A DNA stretch of 34,323 nt from Chloroflexota bacterium. GTDB taxonomy: Bacteria > Chloroflexota > Limnocylindria > P2-11E. Of this stretch, positions 15,376-22,981 are shown in pieces. The stretch lies in contig VBFY01000073.1 of NCBI GenBank assembly GCA_005889405.1, positions 1 through 34,323 of the forward strand, in the 5' to 3' direction. The notes under the pieces were generated by a model that worked only from the letters and a program-made list of their open reading frames with translations, had not been told where the DNA came from and did no database searches. The first letter of the stretch is position 1. Every line of letters begins with the position of its first letter. A program made the translations under genes and the position numbers.

Positions 15376-17508
15376 CTAGCTGGAGGGCACGTCCCAGTCC
15401 GCTGGGAGGATGTGTATCCAGGTCTGGCCAGGCGACAGATAGATCTTCTGGTTGTAGAAGTTCGTGAAGACGAACGGGTCGGTGTACGACGCGCGGGACC
15501 AGGTGCCGTCCTGCCGGTGGCCGTCCCGGAAGATGCTCGCCTTGCCGACGCCGGTGAGTCGCATATCGAGGCTCGGCGCGCCGCCCGCGTCGTCGACCAC
15601 GTCGGTGACCCAGATGTCGGTGTTGATGATCACGACGTTCCGCGCGGCGATCGCCTGCCCGTTCATGCCATCGACCTCGGGGACGTAGTTCAGCGCGGAG
15701 CTCGCACTCTGCAGGCGAGAGTACGTGCGTGACCCGGCGTCGTAGTGATACAGGACGCGCGCGTCCAGCCGATAGGGGATGAGTATGTTGCTCGCAGGGA
15801 TGCTGCCGACAAGTCCGCCGGCCGTATCCGCGTGGTTGGCGGAAGCGAGGAAGTCCCAGCGCGGAACGTCGACCGGGCCGCCGCCACCGACGGATGCGGT
15901 GGCCTCGCGGAGCGCCTGCGATGACGTGAAGAGGTTGTGCGGGGCGACCTTTCCGTCGACGTTGGTGCGATAGAAGGTGCTGCCCTGGCCGAGCTGCGGC
16001 GAGACGCCAACGTACGCGCCGCGCTCGATATCACCGCGCACCAAACCCTCCATGAGCTGTGACGCGCCCGAGAACACGAGCGACCCGCGCACCATCGGTG
16101 TGGTGTAACGGTCCGAGAAGCGGACGCTTCGGACCGCCCCGATCGTGTCCGGATCCTGCGAGTGGAAGTACGCCGCGAGGCGCGTGATGAAGCCCTCAAC
16201 GAGGAGCTCGATGACCATGTCCGCCTGGCTGATCCCGTAGTGGGGGCGCGCGGTCGGCGCGTTGTCGATCTTCACCGCGAGCGGCCGGCGCAGCGGGCTC
16301 GGGCCTCCGGGGACCACCGGCATCCCATTCAGCGGCCAGCACGAAACGCACGCGAGCTTCTGCACCTCGCCCGGCGGCGTGATCCAGGTGTCGGGCTGGA
16401 ACGTGAACGCCGCGGTGCCGGTGTTGCTCAGGGCGCCGACGTGTGTCGTGCCGTCGCCGAGCGCGGAGATCGTCGCGGCGTCCCCCTTGCCGTCCTTGTT
16501 CCAGTCGCCAGCGACGATGCCGGTGTTGCTCCAGGCGAGCACCCCGGGTCCGAACGTGGCGATGCCGCTGACGTCGCGCAGCGCGAAGCGCGACGCGGCC
16601 GACAGCAGATGGACACGCGTGCTTCCATCGCCGTACGAATACATCGTGAGGATGTCCGTCATGCCGTCGCCGTCGACGTCCGCCGCGGCCCACTTCGCCT
16701 TCGTCATGTCGAAGAAGCCCGTGGGCGATGACCACATGCCCGTCCATCCGCCGATCGGCTGAAGTCCGCGCGGCGACGGATCGAAGATGTGGATCTTGAT
16801 CTGGAAGTTCGGGTACTGGTAGATCATCGCGACCTGGTCGACGCCGTCGGTGCGTGTGAAATGTCCGGTGAGGAAGCGCGCCTTCGACGAATCGATCTGA
16901 CCGGGACCGGAGTCGTACGCGCCACCGTCGCCGGCGTAGAAGAGACCAGATCCCGTGGCGATCAGGTAGAGGAACTTGAGCTGGAAGTTGTCGAGCTGAT
17001 ACGGGATGAGGAGACCGGTCTTCGGGGTGCCGTCCCAAACGCCCGCGAGGAGGCCCTGGGCGCGGTTCCAGTCGAAGTTCGTGTGTCGCCACCACCCGGC
17101 GTTCCCGGTGTAGGCGAAGGTCGTGCCGGTCGAGAGCCACACGACGATGTGAACGGTGACGCCGCCGTCGTTGTAGAGGACCGCGATGTCGGTCTTCTTG
17201 TCGCCGTTGAGGTCGACGGCGACCGGCTTCATGCGCGAGACGTCGAAGTGGTTCGCGCCCTCGAGGAACCACTCGGTGTGCGTGAACTTGCCGTCGGCGC
17301 CGCGGTCGAGCACGACGATCCGCAGACCGAAGTCGTCGTTCGGATCGTAGATGGAGGCGATCTGCTGCGTTCCGTTCCCCCGGAAGTCGCCGACGAGGCT
17401 GAAACCGTTGGCGAGGGTCTGCGCCGCGGCGCCGCCTCCGCCGGGCTCGAAAGCCGGGATGAGGCTGAGCGAGAGCACGAAGGTCAGGAAAAGCGTGAGG
17501 AGCCTCAC
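15376..17508 (-). CDS. Secreted FG-GAP/VCBS repeat protein fused to a DUF3048 (YerB-like) domain
   Basis: This 710-residue exported protein has a signal peptide at ~1-29 (MRLLTLFLTFVLSLSLIPAF, then a Gly/Ala-rich stretch ending AAAQ). Residues ~35-370 hold FG-GAP/VCBS-like blades with calcium-binding loops: DLNGDKKTD (99-107), DVDGDGMTD (278-286) and DWNKDGKGD (335-343). A two-cysteine linker (CVSC, 387-390) leads to a DUF3048 domain (~405-705) recognisable by RPLAVKIDNAPTARPHYGIS and by IGAVRSVRFSDRY. DUF3048 proteins (B. subtilis YerB) are usually lipoproteins of ~330 residues with poorly known roles in the cell envelope. The fusion to a propeller is unusual. The GTG start is supported by the signal peptide; no Shine-Dalgarno is evident, and the gene lies 54 nt downstream of the FAD oxidoreductase. 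Confidence 0.85.
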   Translation of the reverse strand: MRLLTLFLTFVLSLSLIPAFEPGGGGAAAQTLANGFSLVGDFRGNGTQQIASIYDPNDDFGLRIVVLDRGADGKFTHTEWFLEGANHFDVSRMKPVAVDLNGDKKTDIAVLYNDGGVTVHIVVWLSTGTTFAYTGNAGWWRHTNFDWNRAQGLLAGVWDGTPKTGLLIPYQLDNFQLKFLYLIATGSGLFYAGDGGAYDSGPGQIDSSKARFLTGHFTRTDGVDQVAMIYQYPNFQIKIHIFDPSPRGLQPIGGWTGMWSSPTGFFDMTKAKWAAADVDGDGMTDILTMYSYGDGSTRVHLLSAASRFALRDVSGIATFGPGVLAWSNTGIVAGDWNKDGKGDAATISALGDGTTHVGALSNTGTAAFTFQPDTWITPPGEVQKLACVSCWPLNGMPVVPGGPSPLRRPLAVKIDNAPTARPHYGISQADMVIELLVEGFITRLAAYFHSQDPDTIGAVRSVRFSDRYTTPMVRGSLVFSGASQLMEGLVRGDIERGAYVGVSPQLGQGSTFYRTNVDGKVAPHNLFTSSQALREATASVGGGGPVDVPRWDFLASANHADTAGGLVGSIPASNILIPYRLDARVLYHYDAGSRTYSRLQSASSALNYVPEVDGMNGQAIAARNVVIINTDIWVTDVVDDAGGAPSLDMRLTGVGKASIFRDGHRQDGTWSRASYTDPFVFTNFYNQKIYLSPGQTWIHILPADWDVPSS

Positions 17509-17562
17509 AAGCGCCAGAACGTGCGATGCGACCGTTTTGTGACGGCCTGGGCGCGCCGTGGA

Positions 17563-19071
17563 CTAGCCGAAGAGACGGTCCTCGTACGGGACGGCGCCGA
17601 TCGCTTCGCGCTTCGTCCGTCCCGAAAGCAGATGCTCGGCCATCGTGATCCCCATCTCCGAGGCGATATCCATGTCGACGTACTTGTAGAGGCCCTGCCG
17701 GCCGCCGGTCACGAGATCGTCGAAGCGCATCAGCTCGTCGACGAGAGTCTGCATCACCGCCTCGAAGCCGACGAGATAGACCGGGTAGCCGGTCGTCGAG
17801 CGCAGGACGACGCACTCGGCGACGTCCTCCTCGCGGCAGAAGCCCTCCGCCGCGAGCTCCCGCGCGCAGCGCCGGCCGAGGTCCGCGGCGGTCGCCGTCC
17901 AGATCGCGTCGCCCGTCTCGCAGGTGATGTCGCACAGCACGACCGTCTCGTCCGGCGGACAGATCTCCGTGCCGCCGTAGTTCCGCGTCTCCGACACGCG
18001 GTTGAAGGTCTTGTCTTGGAAGTACACGGACTGCGCCGGCAGCACCTTCGGCTTCCGGAAGCGCAGACCGACGATCGTGAGCGCGCGGAAGCGGAGCTCG
18101 CGCGCCGCCCGTTGCGCGGCGGGCGACACGCCGTCGCCGAGGAGCGCGAAGAGCGCCGGCAGCGGCAGCGTATTCACCACGCGGTCGCACTCGATCCGCT
18201 CCTCGGCGCCCTCGAAGCGGTACGTCTCGAGCCCCGGCTCCGTTCCGGTGGCGATGAGACAGAGCTGCCCGTCCTGCGCCGTCGACGCGACGCGCCGATA
18301 GCGAACGGCGCTGACGCGGTCGCCGGTGAGCTCGAGCCCCGTGACGAGAGCGCGCGTGATGACGCGGTTGTCCGGCGATGCCGCGCGGATGCGGTCGGCC
18401 ATGCGCTGCGAGACGAGCCCGGCGCCTTTGGGCGGGTAGTACAGCTGCACGACGAGCGGTGCGTACTTGTGCTCGCCTTCGGTGATCTTGTCGAGGCCCT
18501 GACGGAACGAGCTCACCGCGACCTTCCACAGATTGATCTGCGGGATGCGGTGCTGCGCGAAGGACGCCGCGAGCTGCGAGGGCGGGATCCCCCAGACCTT
18601 CGTCGTATACGGACCGAAGAACATCCCGTAGAGGGTCTTGCCCATCCCCTGGATGACCCAGTCTTCGGCCGAGACCATCTTCCGCGGCCGCACGCGCTTG
18701 CGCACGACCTCGATGAAGTAGTCGAAGAACGCGCGCGCCGCGAGGAGCGGCGACATGCTCCGCGCGATGTCCATCGCCTCGAGCGGGTATTTGTAGTACT
18801 TGCCGCGGAACTTGATGCGCACGTTCTTCGCCCGCGCGGGAAAGCCGTCCGACGCGATCTCCTTGAACATGTCGAGCACGCGCTGATTCCGCGCGTGATA
18901 CGCGTGCGGTCCGAAGTCGTAGCCGGCGTTCGTCGCGCCGCGCAGCGTGGTCGCGAGACCGCCGAGGAAATCCTGCGCCTCGAGCAGCGTGACGCGCTCG
19001 CCGTGCTCGGCCAGCGTGAAGCCGGCGGCGAGCCCGCAGATGCCGCCGCCGAGCACGACCGTATGGCTCAG
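17563..19071 (-). CDS. FAD-dependent oxidoreductase, UDP-galactopyranose mutase/amine-oxidase-like
   Basis: This 502-residue flavoprotein has an N-terminal Rossmann dinucleotide-binding motif (SHTVVLGGGICGLAAGF, GGGICG) and a following acidic residue in TLLEAQDFLGG. Next come the FGPHAYH segment and a C-terminal FAD contact region (TGGRQGLYKYVDMDIASEMG) that resembles glycan-related FAD proteins. It is close to UDP-galactopyranose mutases and protoporphyrinogen-oxidase-like NAD(P)/FAD enzymes, so the reaction is uncertain; location beside sugar acylation genes favours a sugar substrate. The start is put at CTG 19071: AGGAGG (19077-19082) sits 5 nt before it, and the residues it adds complete the first beta strand. 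The next canonical start, GTG 19056, would lie 20 nt from that ribosome-binding site and cut into the strand. Confidence 0.82.
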   Translation of the reverse strand: MSHTVVLGGGICGLAAGFTLAEHGERVTLLEAQDFLGGLATTLRGATNAGYDFGPHAYHARNQRVLDMFKEIASDGFPARAKNVRIKFRGKYYKYPLEAMDIARSMSPLLAARAFFDYFIEVVRKRVRPRKMVSAEDWVIQGMGKTLYGMFFGPYTTKVWGIPPSQLAASFAQHRIPQINLWKVAVSSFRQGLDKITEGEHKYAPLVVQLYYPPKGAGLVSQRMADRIRAASPDNRVITRALVTGLELTGDRVSAVRYRRVASTAQDGQLCLIATGTEPGLETYRFEGAEERIECDRVVNTLPLPALFALLGDGVSPAAQRAARELRFRALTIVGLRFRKPKVLPAQSVYFQDKTFNRVSETRNYGGTEICPPDETVVLCDITCETGDAIWTATAADLGRRCARELAAEGFCREEDVAECVVLRSTTGYPVYLVGFEAVMQTLVDELMRFDDLVTGGRQGLYKYVDMDIASEMGITMAEHLLSGRTKREAIGAVPYEDRLFG

Positions 19072-19076
19072 GGAGA

Positions 19077-19082
19077 CCTCCT
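19077..19082 (-). promoter_or_regulatory. Shine-Dalgarno AGGAGG that decides a CTG start
   Basis: On the minus strand AGGAGG is followed by TCTCC and then CTG (19071). This is ideal spacing for CTG and poor spacing for the downstream GTG at 19056. Confidence 0.7.
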
Positions 19083-19102
19083 GGAAGTGGCCTGGGTGCG
19101 GC

Positions 19103-20005
19103 TCAGGGTAAGCGGTAGACGTGCAGGTCGCTGGCCACGCGCTCGCCGGGCGCGACGTCCTTGGTGATCGTCGCGCCGATGACGATCGCCGAACGATCGC
19201 CGAGCCGGACGCCGCTCGATATCACCACCTGCGGACCGATCCACACCTCGTCGCCGACGACGACGCTCCCGGAGAGCGTGGCTCCCGCGGCGACGAGGCA
19301 CCGCGCACCGATACGCACCGAGTGCGCGACGTGAACGAGGTTATCGATCTTCGTGTCGTCGCCGATGCGCGTCGCGACGCGGAACAGACTACGGTCGACC
19401 GTCGAGTTCGCCTGCACCTCGACGCGCGCGCCGAGCTCGACCGACCCGGCGTGAGGGACGGCGACGTTCGTCGTGCCGTAGTCCCACTCCGCGCGCGACT
19501 TGCGGCCCTGACGCATCGCCGGGCCCTTGAACTCGAAGCCCTCGGAGCCGAGGACCGCGCCGGCGCGGACGATCGTGTCGTCGCCGATCGCGACGCGCTC
19601 GAGGATCGTCGCGTTCGGCTCGACGACCACACGCGCGCCGATGCGCACGTTCCGCGGTGCGACGTACGCGCGCTCGTGCACGCGCGCGCTCGGGTCGATC
19701 GTCGTCGCGAAGTCGCGCCAGTAGAAGTCGCTCGAGCGGTGCAGCCAGCGGTGCAGGTCGTAGAACGCGGACTCGGGATGGTCAGCGGTCGCCAGGCCCA
19801 GAGACGACGGCACGCCGCCGGCGAGCTCGGCCGTCGTGACGACCGCGACCGCGGCGCTCGTCTTGCCGAGGCGCTCCAGCGAGCGCGCGTCGCCGGCGTA
19901 GACCAGCACGCGACCGTCGTTCGCGCCGAGGAGCGCGAGGTCGTCGAATGCCGCGTCGCGTACGACGCGAAACGGAGAGTGCTTCGCGGCGTCGCTGAGC
20001 TTCAT
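19103..20005 (-). CDS. LpxD-like N-acyltransferase (left-handed beta-helix)
   Basis: This 300-residue protein resembles UDP-3-O-acylglucosamine N-acyltransferase (LpxD), which transfers an acyl chain from acyl-ACP to the 2-amine of a sugar nucleotide. Residues 1-100 form the mixed N-terminal domain that in LpxD binds uridine. From ~102 hexapeptide repeats build a left-handed beta-helix (IDPSARVHERAYVAPRNV onwards). The LpxD landmark LGSEGFEF (152-159) and the catalytic-histidine region DNLVHVAHSVRIG with H228 are kept. A short C-terminus replaces the long ACP-binding helix of E. coli LpxD (341 residues). No other lipid A gene is in the window. The start at ATG 20005 was chosen because TAGAGT lies 7 nt upstream; an upstream start would overlap the divergent gene. 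Confidence 0.85.
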   Translation of the reverse strand: MKLSDAAKHSPFRVVRDAAFDDLALLGANDGRVLVYAGDARSLERLGKTSAAVAVVTTAELAGGVPSSLGLATADHPESAFYDLHRWLHRSSDFYWRDFATTIDPSARVHERAYVAPRNVRIGARVVVEPNATILERVAIGDDTIVRAGAVLGSEGFEFKGPAMRQGRKSRAEWDYGTTNVAVPHAGSVELGARVEVQANSTVDRSLFRVATRIGDDTKIDNLVHVAHSVRIGARCLVAAGATLSGSVVVGDEVWIGPQVVISSGVRLGDRSAIVIGATITKDVAPGERVASDLHVYRLP

Positions 20006-20012
20006 CGCGCGC

Positions 20013-20018
20013 ACTCTA
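20013..20018 (-). promoter_or_regulatory. -10-like hexamer TAGAGT (leaderless, minus strand)
   Basis: TAGAGT ends 7 nt before the ATG at 20005 on the minus strand. Together with TAGGAT on the plus strand it packs two divergent start signals into a 29-bp gap. Confidence 0.5.
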
Positions 20019-20022
20019 CCCG

Positions 20023-20028
20023 TAGGAT
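20023..20028 (+). promoter_or_regulatory. -10-like hexamer TAGGAT (leaderless, plus strand)
   Basis: TAGGAT ends 6 nt before the GTG at 20035, with only CG-rich sequence between and no Shine-Dalgarno. Confidence 0.5.
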
Positions 20029-20034
20029 TCGCGC

Positions 20035-20826
20035 GTGTTCGAACCGACATCGCTCGAGGCGGTGCGTCCCTACACGCGCGAGACCTCGCCGCTCTGCTTC
20101 ACGACCGACATCGAGTGGGCACCCGACTGGGCCATCCGTGACCTCTTCGAGCTCGCGGATGAGTACGGCGTGCCGCTCGTTCCGTTCCTCACGCATCGTT
20201 CGGACTACCTCGATCGTCGTCTGCGCGACGGCTCACCGGACGTCGGGCTCCATCCGAACTTCTTGCCCGGCAGCACGCACGGCGCAACGGTCGACGAGGT
20301 CATCGCGACGACGAGGGCGCTCTGGCCGGACGCGGTCTCGTTCCGTTCGCATTGTTTCTCCGACGACACGCGGATGCTGCGGAGGATGGCCGACGCGGGC
20401 TTCCGCTACGACTCGAACGTGTTCGCGTTCCTGCAGCCGATGCTCGCGCCGTTTCGCTCTGTTGCCGGGACGGTGCGTCTGCCGGTGTTCTGGGAGGACG
20501 ACGTGCACTCCGGCAACCAACTTCCGTGGGATGCCGGTGCACTGCGCCCTGCGTTCGACGCGCCGGGTCTGAAGATCGTGAACGTCCATCCCGTTCGTGT
20601 GGCGCTCAACGTCCCGGACGAGGTCTTCGCCGAGTCGCACAGGCGGATCGGTTCGGCCGTCGATGTCGACCCGCGTGCCGAGGCGCACCCGGGAAGGGGC
20701 ACGCGGACATTCCTGGAGCAACTGTTCGCGCACGCCACACGCGGCGACCGGCGGCCGGTGCGGCTTCGCGACCTGTACGAACAAGCGGTCGACCGAGGCA
20801 TCGGCGCGCGCGACGGACGGGCCTAA
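20035..20826 (+). CDS. Polysaccharide deacetylase-like protein (NodB-related)
   Basis: The 263-residue product has the layout of carbohydrate esterase family 4: an early acidic metal/catalytic motif (CFTTDIEWAPDW, residues ~22-33), a mid-protein HPN motif in VGLHPNFLPGSTHG (~69-82), and FRSHCFSDDTRMLRRM (~103-118) that resembles the catalytic R-x-P/H region. IVNVHPVRVALN near the C-terminal third supplies the usual late histidine. Such enzymes remove N-acetyl groups from amino sugars in nucleotide- or polymer-linked form. It lacks a signal peptide, which suggests a cytoplasmic substrate, consistent with a sugar nucleotide or lipid-linked sugar. The divergent neighbour is the LpxD-like acyltransferase; the next gene is a ketoacyl synthase 10 nt downstream. 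Confidence 0.72.
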   Translation: MFEPTSLEAVRPYTRETSPLCFTTDIEWAPDWAIRDLFELADEYGVPLVPFLTHRSDYLDRRLRDGSPDVGLHPNFLPGSTHGATVDEVIATTRALWPDAVSFRSHCFSDDTRMLRRMADAGFRYDSNVFAFLQPMLAPFRSVAGTVRLPVFWEDDVHSGNQLPWDAGALRPAFDAPGLKIVNVHPVRVALNVPDEVFAESHRRIGSAVDVDPRAEAHPGRGTRTFLEQLFAHATRGDRRPVRLRDLYEQAVDRGIGARDGRA

Positions 20827-20829
20827 ACT
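20824..20829 (+). promoter_or_regulatory. -10-like hexamer TAAACT overlapping the preceding stop codon
   Basis: The TAA of TAAACT is also the stop of the deacetylase gene. It ends 7 nt before the GTG at 20837. Confidence 0.4.
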
Positions 20830-20836
20830 CGGGGCC

Positions 20837-21865
20837 GTGCGCGTCGCAGCGATACAGGCGCTCGAGCACCATCTCCCCGAGCGCCGTCTCAAGAACGATG
20901 AGCTCGCGAAGCTCTATCCGGACTGGTCGGCCCAGAAGATCTTCGACAAGACCGGTATCCGGGAGCGTCGCGTCGTGGCTCCGGACGAGTTCGCGTCGGA
21001 CCTCGGTGCAGCCGCTGCGGAGAAGCTGTTCGCCCGCACCGGGATCGACCGCGCCACGGTCGACCTCCTCGTGTACTGCACGCAGAGCCCCGACTACTTC
21101 CTACCCACCACGGCGTGCATCCTTCAGGAGCGGCTCGGTCTTCCGACCACGACCGCGGCGTTCGACTACAACCTCGGCTGCTCGGCCTTCCCGTACGGGC
21201 TGGCGATGATCCGCGGCCTCATCGAGACCGGCGCCGCGTCAACGGCGCTCCTCGTCATGGCCGAGACCTATTCGCGCTTCATCCATCCGATGGACAGGAG
21301 CGTTCGCACGCTGTTCGGCGACGCCGCAAGCGCGGTGCTCGTTACCGCGACGGAGCGCGAGGCGCCGACGCTCGGGCCGTTCGTTCTCGGCACCGACGGG
21401 AAGGGTGCGAACAACCTCATCGTGAAGCGCGGCGGGATCCGCCAGCCGATCGGCACGGAGCCGCTCGTCGAGACCACGGACAACAGCGGCAACGTGCGCA
21501 CCGAAGCGAACCTCTACATGAACGGCCCGGCGATCCTCGAGTTCACGATCCGGCGCATCCCTGCCGTGTTCAAGGAGCTGCTCGCGCGCGCGGAGGTGAC
21601 GCTGAGCGACGTGCGGTGGGTGATCATGCATCAGGCTAATGAATACATGCTCCGCTACCTGCAGAAGAAGATCGGGATCCCCGACGAGAAGTTCGCGGTG
21701 CATCTCGAGCACTGCGGCAACACTGTGTCGTCGACGATCCCCATCGTGCTCCAGCACCTGGTGAAAGAGGGGCAGGTCAAGCGCGACGACCTTCTTCTCA
21801 CCCTGGGCTTCGGTGTCGGGTACTCGTGGGGCGCGAACCTCATCCGCTGGAGCCCCGACCGCTGA
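20837..21865 (+). CDS. 3-oxoacyl-ACP synthase III (FabH/KAS III-like)
   Basis: This 342-residue thiolase-fold condensing enzyme starts acyl chains by joining an acyl-CoA primer to malonyl-ACP. The catalytic triad is complete: C115 in FDYNLGCSAFPYGL, H265 in VIMHQANEYML and N295 in HCGNTVSSTIP. The C-terminal glycine motif GFGVGYSWGANLIRW is present. KAS III relatives also include HMG-CoA-synthase-like and alkyl-quinolone-type enzymes, so the primer is uncertain. The GTG start is placed by homology (VRVAAIQALEHHLPERRL) and by the TAAACT box 7 nt upstream. It is followed 25 nt later by a dedicated ACP, indicating a local acyl-ACP supply for the neighbouring acyltransferase. Confidence 0.92.
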   Translation: MRVAAIQALEHHLPERRLKNDELAKLYPDWSAQKIFDKTGIRERRVVAPDEFASDLGAAAAEKLFARTGIDRATVDLLVYCTQSPDYFLPTTACILQERLGLPTTTAAFDYNLGCSAFPYGLAMIRGLIETGAASTALLVMAETYSRFIHPMDRSVRTLFGDAASAVLVTATEREAPTLGPFVLGTDGKGANNLIVKRGGIRQPIGTEPLVETTDNSGNVRTEANLYMNGPAILEFTIRRIPAVFKELLARAEVTLSDVRWVIMHQANEYMLRYLQKKIGIPDEKFAVHLEHCGNTVSSTIPIVLQHLVKEGQVKRDDLLLTLGFGVGYSWGANLIRWSPDR

Positions 21866-21890
21866 ACGATCCGCTGCCGCCGCGGCGCGC

Positions 21891-22115
21891 GTGAACGAAC
21901 AGGAGTTCCTGCGGGGTCTACGCGACCGACTCGCCTGGCCCGACCTCGGACCTGACACCCGGCTCTCCGGCGACGAGCGTTGGGACTCGCTCGCCCAGGT
22001 CGATGTCGTGATGTACGTACAGGACGAGCTGGGACACACGCTTCCGGCGGATGAGCTGCAGAACGTCACGCAGGCGCGCGACCTCGTGGGACTGGTAAGA
22101 GACAGGCTCGCCTAG
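21891..22115 (+). CDS. Acyl carrier protein-like protein
   Basis: This 74-residue helical acidic protein carries the phosphopantetheine attachment serine S33 in the context ERWDSLAQVDVVMYVQDELG, the expected position and length for a stand-alone ACP. The Trp in WDSL is common in discrete ACPs of secondary or glycolipid pathways, whereas canonical fatty-acid ACPs have the DSLD/V motif. The start at GTG 21891 avoids a 26-residue unrelated extension overlapping the synthase. The gene probably receives acyl chains from the adjacent KAS III. Its stop overlaps the sucD stop on the opposite strand (shared CTAG). Confidence 0.88.
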   Translation: MNEQEFLRGLRDRLAWPDLGPDTRLSGDERWDSLAQVDVVMYVQDELGHTLPADELQNVTQARDLVGLVRDRLA

Positions 22116-22981
22116 CTGCGCAGTGCCTCTTTCACGAGGCGCGGGATCTCGCTCGGCGCATTCGCGACGGGGATTCCGGCGGCCTCGAACGCCTTCACCT
22201 TCGATTCCGCGGTGCCCTGATTGCCGGAGACGATCGCGCCTGCGTGCCCCATCCGCTTTCCGGGCGGCGCGGAGCGGCCGGCGATGAACGCGACCGTCGG
22301 CTTCTTGCTGTTCGCGCGTAAGTACTCGGCGGCGCTCTCCTCGGAGCTGCCGCCGATCTCGCCGACGATCACGATCACTTCGGTCGCGGGATCCTCGTTG
22401 AGCAGCCGTACCGCCGCCGGGGTCGGCAGGCCGATCACGGGATCTCCGCCGATGCCCAGGCACGTCGACTGACCGAGGCCCGCGCGGCTCAGGAGATCGG
22501 CGATCTCGTAGGTGAGCGTGCCGCTGCGCGAGACGAACCCTACCGGTCCCGGCTTGAAGTTCTCCGCCGGCATGATCCCGATCTTGCATTCGCCGGGTGT
22601 GATGGCGCCGGGACAGTTAGGGCCGATGAGCGTCGTCGCGGCGCGATCGAGCACCGACGCGACCTTGAGCATGTCCTGCACCGGCGTGCCCTCGGTGATC
22701 GCGATCACGAGATCGAGCTCGGCGTCAAGGGCCTCGAGCATCGCGTCCATCGCCCCGGATGCGGGCACGAAGATGATCGAAGCGTTCGCGCCGGTCTCGA
22801 CCGTCGCGCGCGAGACCGTGTCGAAGATCGGGAAGCCTTCGCGCGTCGTGCCGCCCGCACCGGGCACGACACCGCCGACGACCTTCGTGCCGTACTCGCG
22901 CATGCGCGTCGCGTGGAACGTGCCCTCGCGCCCCATGCCCTGCACCAGGACGCGCGTGTCGCGACCAAGGAGGACGCTCAT
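22112..22981 (-). CDS. sucD: Succinate-CoA ligase, alpha subunit
   Basis: This is the alpha subunit of succinyl-CoA synthetase, which makes ATP or GTP in the TCA cycle. The 289-residue product matches the family length. It shows the CoA-binding N-terminal Rossmann domain ([15 protein letters not shown]), [21 protein letters not shown] in the middle, and the phosphohistidine loop GHAGAIV near residue 250. The ATG at 22981 overlaps the TGA of sucC (ATGA), so the two subunits are translationally coupled. It converges on the ACP gene with a 4-nt overlap of stop codons. Confidence 0.97.
   Translation of the reverse strand: MSVLLGRDTRVLVQGMGREGTFHATRMREYGTKVVGGVVPGAGGTTREGFPIFDTVSRATVETGANASIIFVPASGAMDAMLEALDAELDLVIAITEGTPVQDMLKVASVLDRAATTLIGPNCPGAITPGECKIGIMPAENFKPGPVGFVSRSGTLTYEIADLLSRAGLGQSTCLGIGGDPVIGLPTPAAVRLLNEDPATEVIVIVGEIGGSSEESAAEYLRANSKKPTVAFIAGRSAPPGKRMGHAGAIVSGNQGTAESKVKAFEAAGIPVANAPSEIPRLVKEALRS

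Noticed and set aside
16196-18529. 777-codon minus-strand ORF spanning the DUF3048 and FAD genes
   Set aside because: Out-of-frame shadow with Arg-rich low-complexity sequence across two well-supported genes and their gap.
16789-19167. 792-codon plus-strand ORF opposite the FAD oxidoreductase
   Set aside because: Long only because high-GC antisense frames lack stops; composition is unlike a folded protein and it covers two clear genes.
19103-20005. Full lipid A biosynthesis locus
   Set aside because: Only an LpxD-like gene is present; neighbours are not lpxA, lpxB, lpxC, fabZ or bamA, so an LPS role is not supported.
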